NCBI GenBank assembly: GCA_963978545.1
Contig: OZ021726.1
Span: forward strand, 59,322,959-59,386,958
Length of the DNA: 64,000 nt
Origin: Linyphia triangularis
Lineage: Eukaryota > Arthropoda > Arachnida > Araneae > Linyphiidae
Direction: 5' to 3'
Below the pieces are notes generated by a model, which saw nothing but the letters and a program-made list of their open reading frames with translations, was not told where the DNA came from and ran no database searches. This document shows positions 1 through 10,600 of this stretch, piece after piece (the first letter of the stretch is position 1; every line of letters begins with the position of its first letter). The position numbers and the translations under genes are program-made.

Positions 1-41
1 TAATTTGTATGCTCAATGACCTATTTTTGTGCACTATAACA

Positions 42-189
42 GTTAATCAGGCCGGGACCTACAGCTTAACAACCACCACTTAACCAACTACTACAAACGC
101 CCATGCCTAACCCAGGATTCGAACCCGGTACCTTTGGCGTGCAAGGCCAGAGCGCTACCCCACAGCCGTTAGGTTGGCCTGTTGATAAG
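42..189 (-). mobile_element. tRNA-derived SINE with degenerate target duplication
   Basis: Read on the minus strand, 104-180 has a tRNA-like head with a box B (GGGTTCGAATCC, around 113-126) and a degenerate box A, followed by a GGCATGGGCG junction that is nearly the same as in the SINE at 55377. The body runs down to about 51. The flanks GTTAATCAG (42-50) and GTTGATAAG (181-189) agree at 7 of 9 positions and may be an aged target duplication. A working tRNA gene is unlikely because the head does not fold into a clean cloverleaf and the tail is shared with the other copy. Confidence 0.55.
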
Positions 190-480
190 ACGATATCTGC
201 CACCCCAGAAGCAGAATAATATATAATGATCTGCAACGGGACTTTTGACAGTTATAAATGTTCTGCAGAAATTTTTTCAAAATTTCCAGTATGATATAAA
301 AGAAAAAAAAAAACATAAAATTAATACTACACATTTATTACAAAATGATGATGACGAAAAAAAATATTTTTCAAACCAAGGCATACATTCAAAATTTGTA
401 ACTTTATCAATGACTTAGAAAGTTAAATATTTAGACTCTGATACAGAACCGCTATATATAAAATGTTTGTGGTAAGTTGG
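190..480. other. AT-rich stretch without recognised features
   Basis: No coding signal, inverted repeat or known element was seen; only short A runs. Confidence 0.5.
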
Positions 481-489
481 TCCATGCAA

Positions 490-960
490 AGAAATAAGGA
501 TTGCTTTAAGATGTTTTCTTAAAAGATTTGTGTCCAGGTGGAGCACCATTAAAAAACAAACATTCTTTTATCAGTTGTTCCAGCAGAAATATTGTCTCCA
601 TCAAAAACATTTGGTCGCTTAGCAACAATTTTTTCAATTGTGGATCCCCAAGATTCACAAAATGCTTCTGAAATGGGCACTGAAAAAATAAAAACAAGAA
701 ATTTGATGAATCTGGGAATCTCTGTCTTCAGTTCTTCTATGGCGTGCTTTAAAAGCTCTTTTGGCTGGAAAAAAGACTCACTACTCCTTCACTCCTCAAG
801 ACATTTGTACACCCAATTATTAAAAACAGTGTATTCAAAATACAATTCAGTAGTTTCTTCTTTTGAATGTTCAATGAAAGGAAAATCTTTCATAAAACTT
901 ATGAAATTAGGAAGAAGTTCCAATTCTTCTTCTCACTCGCGGCAGTTGTTCCAAACTTAA
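490..960 (-). pseudogene. degenerate coding remnant, unidentified
   Basis: On the minus strand two adjoining frames read like protein: a frame at 960-790 containing PNFISFMKDFPFIEHSKEE, then after a stop and a frame change a second frame at about 780-540 containing VPISEAFCESWGSTIEK and KRPNVFDGDNISAGTTDKR. Stops follow. The coding-like amino-acid usage and the mobile-element neighbourhood suggest a decayed transposon-borne or host-gene copy. A plus-strand open frame at 592-960 is the shadow of this reading. I do not recognise the family and assign no function. Confidence 0.35.
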
Positions 961-1094
961 AATTGTTCTACGACGTACATCGCAGTTTTAGGCACTTTCT
1001 GCTTTCGGGTCTGCAACTACTATATGTTGAAGGCTACACATAAGTGAACTATATGCCCCGATAACACAAGCTTGTACTGTGTTATATGGGCTGT

Positions 1095-1700
1095 CCACTT
1101 CAAAAGGTGATGTCAGCAACATGTGAATTGGACTGTGTATAATTGAGCTAATGTTATGTTCACGGATGAGTCAAGATTTACCCTGGTGCCAGATGGCAAA
1201 TGTGTAGGGTCTGGTAAGAACAAGGCACACTCAATGAGCCTCAGAACAGCATCAATTGAGCATTGGAATATCGCACTGATCTGCACATCTATAGACAGGG
1301 TTCTAAGATAACTGTCATGTATTGGGATGAAATCTTAGAACCCATTGTGAGATTGTACACTGCAACAGTTGATCCTTTCTTTTTAATGGATGATAATGCA
1401 TGTTCCAAATAGTGTCAATGAAAACATGGAGAATGTGGGGATTGGGCATATGCTTTGGCCAGCGTACTCACCCGATCCTATGCCCATTGAAAATCTTTGG
1501 GGTGCTTTCAGCCACACATTTCCTACTCCTAACTACTCTTGAAGAGTTGCAAACTGCTGCTCTATAGGAGGAATGCCGATTACTTAACTCGGATGTGGTT
1601 GATCACTTCCTTGAAAGCTTTGGATGAGGTGTGGTCACATACCCTATTAATGTCAATTTTGGTTTGGACTTAAATATAATTTTGTTAATGACTCTAACAT
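1095..1700 (+). pseudogene. Tc1-like transposase remnant
   Basis: Decayed DDE transposase of the Tc1 branch of the Tc1/mariner superfamily. Around 1155-1190 the frame reads FTDESRFTLVPDGK, the first catalytic Asp block. Around 1385-1400 LMDDNA marks the second. A broken frame near 1460-1510 gives an AYSPDPMPIENLWG-like block, with the third acidic residue region. The frame changes several times and has internal stops, so no protein is made. A mariner element begins immediately downstream (1716) and appears inserted into the 3' flank of this older element. Confidence 0.8.
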
Positions 1701-1715
1701 GACTTTATCTATACT

Positions 1716-2974
1716 AGGGTTGCTATTTATATTTCTGGCCTTGACAATACTAAGTGTTGCTAGGCAACAGCTTACATTTGCAAACAATAATTTAATATTC
1801 TTAACCTTAATTTCTTTAGAGATTTTTGTCTTAGTGTAATTTGTGTTATTTACAATAAATTGAAAAATTCATCTCGGGCAAAAAATGGAATTGACTCGTG
1901 AATATTTTCATGCGATCATTTTTCATAACTTTCGACAAAGATTATCAAGACAAGAGTGCTCTGATGAACTTAATTTTTTATACAGTGATAAAGCACCATC
2001 CTAAAAACTGCTAAAACGAACTTAAATGTCAAAGTTCGCTCCAGGATGAATTTCGTGAATGTCCAATCGTCCAAAATCGATAGTTGTGCTAGAAAATATT
2101 GATGCTGTGCATGAACTGATATAGCAAGATTGCCATGTGACATACCGTGAGAGTGAGGCGTCTTTGGGCATTAGTATGACAAGCATTAATAAGGATATTA
2201 CATGAATATTTGGTCGTAAAAAAGATTTGTTCGTGTTGGATCCCACATAATCTGACAAACGCTCAAAAGAAGACTCGTGTCATTTGGTGCAAAGAAATGT
2301 TGACAAAATACATTCAAGATACATCAAAGGCTGTGTTTAACATCTACAGAGGTGACGAATCATGGATGTATGCATATGAGCCTGAAACAAAACAACAATC
2401 GACTGTATGGGTCTTTCAAGACGAGGCAAGTCCATCAAAAGTTGTTCAAGGAAGAAGCACATCGAAGCAAATGGCTGCCTGTTTCTTCAGCATTACCGGT
2501 CACATGGCGACAGTGGTGTTAGAGCAACACAAGACAGTCAATTTTGAATGGTATACGACCATTTGTTTGCCAGAAGTCATAGGAAAAATCCAAAAAAAAG
2601 CAGAAGAGGCAAATCATTCTTCACCACGATAATGCAATCTCTCATACATCGGCTCAAACAAAGGATTTTTGACCAGCCAAAACATCGAATTGATGGGTCA
2701 TCCGCTGTACAGCTATGATTTGGCTCCCATTGACCATTTTTTATTCCCTCACATCAAAAATAAATTATATGGTCAACGATTTTTGGTACCCGAAGAAGCG
2801 GTTGATGAATTCAAAACACATGTTTTGGAGGTACCTCGATCGAAGTAGAAAAATTGGTTCAAGCGCATGCAAAAGTGTATTAATAACGAGAATATTTCGA
2901 AAAACAATATTACCAATTTCAATCATAAATATTTGTTTTTTTGTTATTAGGCCAGAAATATAAATAGCAACCCT
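1716..2974 (+). mobile_element. mariner transposon, about 1.26 kb, inactive
   Basis: Both ends carry the same 26-bp inverted repeat (starts AGGGTTGCTATTTATATTTC; 1716-1741 and complement of 2949-2974). Between them lies a broken mariner transposase. A TA at 1715-1716 could be one copy of the dinucleotide target duplication; the right flank reads TC, probably mutated. Length and ends fit a full-length mariner. It sits in the flank of an older Tc1 remnant, so it inserted later. Confidence 0.9.
1885..2870 (+). pseudogene. mariner transposase pseudogene (DD34D type)
   Basis: The N-terminus reads MELTREYFHAIIFHNFRQ from 1885, the helix-turn-helix start of mariner transposases. The catalytic region gives GDESWMYAYEPETKQQSTVW (about 2350-2410, the first Asp), HHDNAISHTS (about 2618-2650, second Asp) and a damaged YSYDLAPIDHFLFP block (about 2710-2750) where the family has YSPDLAP.D. 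At least two frame changes separate these parts, one near 2100-2200 and one near 2600, so the gene is dead. The order and spacing of blocks match a roughly 345-residue mariner transposase. Confidence 0.88.
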
Positions 2975-2979
2975 CGTAA

Positions 2980-3509
2980 TTTAAGAAAATTCAATATTCT
3001 TTCCATCTTTGTATTTAATTGTTTGTTTGTTATTCATAAACCTATTTACTACTTTCCTGCTGCATTTTTGTGTCAGTCGAAGTCGCTGTCCATTTTTTCC
3101 CATTTTACCTTTTGTGCTTAACCTTTGGTAGTGAGTGTAAATGAATAAAAGATGTCCAGCAAAAAGGATATTAGTAGATTTGAAAATATCGGGGAGTTTT
3201 TGAATAATTGTGATTAAATAATAAACTTTTTAATGCTGAGTCCATAAAGTTTAATAATCATAATTATTGAAATTTAGCTTTGCTAAATATATTTAGTTTT
3301 TAGAAAATATGAATAAGTAATATAAAATATTGTGGATGTTGCTAGAAATGTACAATGGTTGCACTTTCTCCCCCTCTCCCTACACTTTTGAAAATTAAAA
3401 ATGAATGTTAAAATCAGGGAACAGAATTCATACTGCAAAGTATAATTAGTTGGTCTATAATTAATTCATTGGTCAAGAAAATATCCTATAAAATTTTTTA
3501 TATGCGTAA
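2980..3509. other. AT-rich intergenic stretch
   Basis: It begins with what may be the rest of the Tc1 flank interrupted by the mariner. Around 3350-3410 there is a short CT-rich segment followed by TTTTGAAAATTAAAA that resembles 58360-58410, suggesting a shared old repeat. No gene seen. Confidence 0.4.
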
Positions 3510-3515
3510 ACAATT

Positions 3516-3707
3516 TGGTACTTGCGTATTAACGCCACTGCAGCTACAGATTTGATGGTTTTTAAGTGCCGCCAATGAAGAGCAATCTTGTTCGCTCGCA
3601 GTTATCTTTTAGATTCCTTGTTGCCTTGTTATTTGCTGATTTTTAGATTGACAGCACCTAAAAACTGCCAAATCTGTAGCTGTGGTGGCTTTAATATGTA
3701 AGTACCA
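3516..3707. mobile_element. MITE with about 57-bp inverted repeats
   Basis: The two ends are inverted copies over roughly 57 bp (3516-3572 and 3651-3707), both containing CAGCTACAGATTTG and starting TGGTACTT. The direct repeat ACAATT flanks it at 3510-3515 and 3708-3713, a plausible 6-bp target duplication (7 bp if the next T is included). It has no coding capacity. The superfamily is not clear from ends this short. Confidence 0.7.
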
Positions 3708-3713
3708 ACAATT

Positions 3714-4538
3714 TTTATGTTCAATTACAAGTTACTACAATTCTGAACTCAAATTAAGTTTTCAAAGTGTTTGTTACCACAAAGAAAAATGATAAGTTTC
3801 AGCTCATTTGGATGACATAAGTGATTTAATTAGCCCTCTAATGTGAGAATAGAAACATGTGTAAAAACTGCCTTTTTAGTGACAGCCCACAAAACTAGTT
3901 CAAAATCAAGAAGTTCAATATCGACAAAGAATCTCTCTGCCGAGTTTTAGCTGAATTGGGGGATAACAAGTGATTTAATTATACCTACAAAGATTTTTGA
4001 GAAATCCAGATTTGAGCAAAAACTTGAGCCACCTTGCTGTTGCAGAATTTTTCCATTTAAATTCTATTTAGGACATATCAATAGAATGAGATCAATTCAG
4101 GAAAAGGGCTGTGTATCTGACTGGAAGTTAATTTGAATAGGTCCTCTATAAAACTCTGCAATTTAAAGGACTCTTTCAAGATAACAGGCAACGTAGATGA
4201 AGACGATTCCTAATTTTAAAACTTTATGAGAAGAATTTAATTTTTTATGCAGTGAATAACAAAAGAAGAGAATAAACATTCAATATAGCATGTATTAATT
4301 AGGTATTAAATATATTTGGTTTTTAATGGTTATTTAAGGAAAAAATTATAAATTAATTCTGATATATGCTTCGTGCAAGTTTTAAATACTAGCTAAATTG
4401 TTATGTAGTAAACTCCTGCTCTTTTGGATAATTTAAAATTATGTAAAATAAATTTCATATCGTGAAATTTGTTCTTCTGTGCAGCAGGTGGGCTGCATTA
4501 AAAGCTCTTGCAGGCTGTGTAGTAGCAAACACTGATGC

Positions 4539-4573
<35 letters not shown>

Positions 4574-4600
4574 AGTAATGCACAAATTTTATATTTTCAG
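3714..4600. other. non-coding stretch upstream of the first DDA1 exon found
   Basis: It should hold the first DDA1 exon or its intron, but I could not identify an ATG-bearing exon with a convincing donor. AAGTGATTTAATTA occurs twice (near 3820 and 3970). A T tract at about 4542-4569 precedes the exon. Confidence 0.4.
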
Positions 4601-7600
4601 CCAACAGCAGAATTTCTCAAAGGACTGCCATCCTACAATGAAAACAACTTTTCTCGTTTTCAACCAGATACATCGTTTAAAAGCACTGTAAGTTTTTAAA
4701 ACAATTTGTTGTTTCCTACATTTCCCAATCTTCTTCACTTTCCCAACAAATAAACTTTCAATTTTAATTTCACATTTTTCATTCCTTCAAAAATTTTAGA
4801 TTTAGTTTCAGCTGTTTCTAAAGTTTTATTTTAAGCTTTTTGAGTGTTAGTGTAACATTTTAGCTTTAACCTCAGCTTTCAGATTCAGTAGTAGGAAGCT
4901 TATACAAAGTCTGCCTGTCCAAGGTCAATATTTCCAAACATAACCTCAATTGTCACAGACTTATACAATTAAAGCTTTTATCAAGACGAGTTCCTATACC
5001 AAATTTTGTTTGCAAGTACAGGAAATTATCACAGAAAGTTCATTTTGAATTTTTTAAGAGAAAGTCCTAGTAAAGATCATTCCCTATACTCGCTATGTTG
5101 CAATCTTCTAGCCCAGTGCATTTAGAAACTACTTTCTATAAAAATTAGAAATTTGGTGAGTAGGTACGAAAAATATCATTTAAAGAAATGATAGAAATTG
5201 TTTTCATTTAATGTCTATGAATAAAAATTAAAATAGCAAAAGACAAAACCAGGTGGAGTCACTACATATGCATTGACGTAAGGATTTCAAATATAAAATA
5301 AAATATACCTATTAGATGCTATTTTTGAGTTATTAATTGATTTCCTTTCATTGAGGAATCTTTTTTGCACCTACTCACCAAATTTCAAGGTTTTATATAA
5401 AGTAGTTTCTTAATGCACTGGGCTAGAAGATTGTTACATAGCGAGTATATGGAATGATCTATACTAGGACTTCCTCTTAAGCCTAAACTATAAAAGCTAC
5501 AAACATGTGTTACTTATCCATTTAAACGTCTTAATAAGATTATAATGAGATCGCATAAAATTTAATCTAAAATTATCACCTTAGCTCTTTAAAGTTTGAT
5601 TGGAAGAGTGCTTTCTAAATAACTGAGGGAAATCTTGGTAGAAAGATATATCAAGTATGAAGTTGGATGTTCGATGATAAGTTTTCTTGTCAAGTTTCTT
5701 GCCAAACTCCACAAAAGTTTTATTTGTAAAAATTTCTAATTTAAGGGGTTTTCTTTGTCATATGTCATCAGTCTTAGCAATAAGAATATTTCAGCCTTTA
5801 AATGTTGGCAAATTGTACATTCTTTATCAGAGCTTCATGTGCAGGGATTAAACATATGTTGAGGCAGTTTTTTAGTGATATTAACTAACACTATCAACTT
5901 GTTTCTTTTCATCAGAGTGATTTATATGTTAGAAAATTGAGGATTGTTTAATAATATTTCTCCGAATTAAAAAAAAAAATTCAGTCAGACTTAATAAATA
6001 CTTTTTTTTTTCTCTTTAAATTTTCCTGTTGATGCTATTTAACAAAATATTTCATATTGATGAAGTGTATATTTTCTTTCAATCTATTAAGCTAAGTAAT
6101 ATTTAACTGGTTGCTCTTTTTTTTTTAAGTGCCAAAGTATGCTAGCAATTGATATTTCCATTTTTCATGTTTTACCTTTTAAATTGAAAGTGTGTATACA
6201 TGTATAATTCCTTGATCAAATTTTTGTTGGTTTTCAGATGAAAAAACCATCAGTCTACTTGCCTACAAAAGATCACCCTGTCGAGCAAAGTAAAAAAATT
6301 TATTGCTCTACATTTAGCATTATTATAAAAGTTCATGTATAAAATTGGATTTTAAGTTGGATCTAAAAATATTAGCAAAACCTTTAATTTAAACAACAAA
6401 AGTCTGGTAAATTCTTTCATTCATACTATGTTCAGTATTTTGAAGGAAAAAAATTCAATTTGAATGTGTCCACGTAACAATATTAATGCTAAATATACAA
6501 TAAGTTATCAGTGAAATATAATCAGTGTCCAACTGTCATTAACCCATTAACCTCTGGCGTTGCGTTCACGCAACGCTTAGAAAACATAACTAAAAAAAAA
6601 TATTTAATCAATTTTAAACTAATATTTGGAGGTTTATGTTCATTGATAAGGTTACACACTTTAATTTCGAACAATAAAAATTATTCTAAACCTTATTGTT
6701 TTCTCGTAGTAATAACTTAAACTTTTCCGAAATTCGCTAAGTTAGACTGACATTGCTAAATCGATACCGAAAAATAAAAGAAAGGGAAATAATTTTTATT
6801 AGACATAACATTTCATATCTCCATAGTTCACTTGATGGTCACACGCAAATAAAAAATGTTTTGATGAATTCATCTTTGAGCTACGATGTTGGAAATACTA
6901 GTGTTGCGCTTGCGCAACGTCAGCGGAAAAGAGGGTCGAAATTTTCTGAACTTTTTCTCACCGCGTGTTATTACAACTGCTTCATTTTGATTTGAAATAT
7001 CTCGAAAGCACTATCTTACGCTTAGTGAAGCTCTGGATACTTTTTACACCATTGATTCAGATGACAATGAAACGGACATTGTTATTATTTCACTAGAATT
7101 TGGCAAAGTTACTAACAAGGAAGAAGGGGACAATACAGTAATAAGTGACTCGAACGTTTTACCAAATGACATTTCTGGTGTGGTTGAATTACATTCAAAT
7201 AGGGAAGATAAGGACCAAAATAATATGGATAATACAAAGACAAAGAAAAAATATTGAGCTTTGAAATGGAAGAAAATAGATCCTATTTATACATCGATAC
7301 CAAAATATGAAGAAACATCACCAAGTTAAAAAACTGAAAAGAGAATTAGAAAATTTAAGTTGTGAAGAAATTTTCTTTAAGTTTTTTTACTCTGAAATTT
7401 ATGCATTGCTCATTAATCAAACTAATATATATTCTCAGCAAAATAATCGAACTGACTTTTTTGCTTCTGAGAGTTACATAAAAAGGTTTATTGGTTTGCT
7501 TCTTCTTACTGGATACCATACATTGCCACAAGAAGTAATGTATTAATCATTAGATAAATATGTATCTGTCCCGTTTGTTAGGGAGTCAATGTCACGTATT

Positions 7601-10600
7601 CATTACAGGAATATAAAACAAAATTTGCATATGGCAGATAACATCAATATTGACAAAAATGACAAATTGTAGAAAGTGAGAGTACAAGAGTGAAATTTGT
7701 TGAATAAGAAATTTTAATAGTTTCAAATATTTGCACATGACCTAAGTATAGACGAACAAATGATTCCTTATAGAGGAAAACATTCTGCAAAAATGTTCCT
7801 AAAAGGAAGACCTGTATGATTCGGTTATAAAACTTGAACCCTTGCATCACATGATGGACAATAAAAGACTTCGCAGTAAACATTGTCACAGTCAAATTAT
7901 GTATCGCTGTAATGGTTGTGAAGTGGCTTTACATCAAGAATGTAGTCAATATTTTCATATAAAATAAGTTATATTAAATAAATATATGTACTTACATAGT
8001 ACGAAAAGTTTAAATTTTTTAAAAGAAGCTTTAAAATATCGCCAACGGTTAATTACAGTCGTTGAATATTCAACGTTAATGGAATATGAAATTCTTGAAA
8101 ACCGCCGATTTTAACTCGGTTTTACGCTGACGTTGCGCCAACGCAACAGTCGTTTTCTCAAAAGATACATAAAATATTCCAACTTTTTCTTTAAATATGT
8201 TATATATGACCCTAAAATCACAAATGTTATAAATACTGACCATGTTTTTTAAGGATTTCGAGTTTTGGCGGTTAATGGGTTAAAAGATATTTTATCTTAT
8301 AGATGGAAAGGTGACTGAAGGTTATGGTACTACATTGAACATGATTGAATGTAGAGAAATATTTGTAGTTTAAGAATATATGGCCAGGGTTAAAATGGCC
8401 AAAACTATTTGAAAGTTAACTTTGAATGAGTTCAACAAAAACCGGTTGCTAAATATGTCTTAACTTACCAAATAATAAACATCCTTTTTAATCTGGTAAC
8501 CCACTACTCTTTAATTTTCAGTGGAGAAGGGAGCAGACTGTTTATTCTTCCACAGAATCCTTCATTGTTAAAAATTAATTTGGTACTGGAGGGCTAAAAT
8601 TGTCTTAACTAATTATGGTATATTTGGATATTGGTTGTCATTCAAAATCAATTTTTGTACAGTTTCAACTGTATTTTACCATGGAAACTAAATACAAACT
8701 CAAAATAATAAAATAACAAAACTTCTAAGCAAAACTTAGCAATGCATCATGAAAAATTAACATATGCAAATTAAAATAGTGACACATGTTATTCAGGAAT
8801 TGGCAAAACAATTTTCAACAACTATACAGATATTATTTTAACGATTATAGTTAACACATTTAAAAATTAAGTTGATTTTTTATAAGGGTCAAAAAATTAG
8901 AATTATCAATTCATTCAATATGAATTTGAAAAGCACACAAAATATTTACATACCTGTTAACCGATAGGTAGCTACAAGTATAAAGCTTGACCCTCAGAAA
9001 TACGTTAGTCTTTTGCTAAAAATGGGTCACCAATGTGATTTTTCTGAAACACTAAAATCATGCATTTTATCATTGTTTAAAGTTGGAAAGAAACAATAAT
9101 TTATCATATCAACAATCTCAGATTAAATAAGTGTTTCACAATCTATGGTTCTGAATATCGAAGAACCGGCCAACTAAAAAAGTAACCGAAGTGAATGTTG
9201 TAAAAAGCTTGTAACTACTACCTAAGGTGAACACAAATTAAAACTAATCATCCAATATAATCGCTTTAAAACTGTTTTTTACTTCAAAAAGTGTTGGAAG
9301 GAATCTGGAGTTGTTGTGTCAAAGTCAACTACACTTAGGCGATTGCATACATTTGAGTTTCAGTCGGGGTCCCCAAAGTGAAACCAATGATGAACATGAA
9401 GCAGAGATGTGCGCGACTCTCCTGGTGCAAAGAGAAGTTCATCTGGATTCTGTAGAAGCTCATCTGAAGTCCTAAACAAAATTTATCAAAGGCATCACGT
9501 TTTAAATGCCACACGCAAACATTTCCTTAGTCAACAGATATCTATGTGTATAAAACTGAGTTGCCTGTATGTCTGAACCTTATACAATTGCACAGTTTTG
9601 CATCTAAAGGTACGAAATTTGGTACAGAGAAGCTTTAGCACAAGGAGATTGTAGAGAACAACTTTTAAATTCGATTAAAAGTTGCTTTCTTTAAAATTTT
9701 ATGACATGAAAAAAAATTCTTGGAATTACAACAATATTTTTTTATTACATCAGAATAAAACTAAAAGTTATATTAATGTGTCCTTATTTTTCTGATTATT
9801 TTGATGTATTGTTGCATGGATGGGTTCGAAAGATTTGAAGCCAAAGCAGATCTAAACTTGCAGAAATTTATTCTGATATAACTCTTCACAGATTCTCTTA
9901 CAACTCCAGAACTTCTCGTTCTAGTAGACTCAATACAGCTCTTTTCGCAACAACTGAGCACAAAACAGCAGTTAAACTTGACACACAACTGCTAAATCGT
10001 CGCAAAAGACAATGCAATACAGTTCGCTTTCGGAACCCTCTGAATGCTCGCTGACAGACAACCAAGTCAGTAACTCCACTCAGTCAGCATCTCAACTAAC
10101 TCAGTAATTTCAGTCAACTAACGGACTCAACTAACTCGATCACACTCTCTCTCGATCTTACATAGGGGAGACGAACCTTCGTGAATCTTCCAGAGATAGA
10201 CATTTCGAGAACTTTCCAGATCGTAGTCGAAAAGTCCTATACATGTACATGGGGACCTATCGGTTAACATGTATGCAAATATTATGTCTGCTTTTTAAAA
10301 TCATATTGAATGAGTTGATTATTCTAATTTTTTTTACCCATATAAAAAGCCAACTTTTGTTTAGAAAGTTCTGTTATTCTATTATTTTGAATTTGGGTTG
10401 TAGTACTTCTTATTTTACAAAAAATTAGCATATGATGTTAAATGAAGTACTAAAACTTGCAACGGCCTCTGTCTATTATTATTTTCTTTAGCCTGTAAAA
10501 ATATACTTGTTTATTATTCAAAAAGTTACAATGAATTTTTTAGAAACTCCAAAATTCTAGTATCTATAAATTTTACAATTCTTTTTTCTAGCTACTTTAC

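Noticed and set aside
592..960. Plus-strand 122-codon open frame
   Set aside because: The minus strand of the same interval gives the more protein-like readings; this frame shows no motif.
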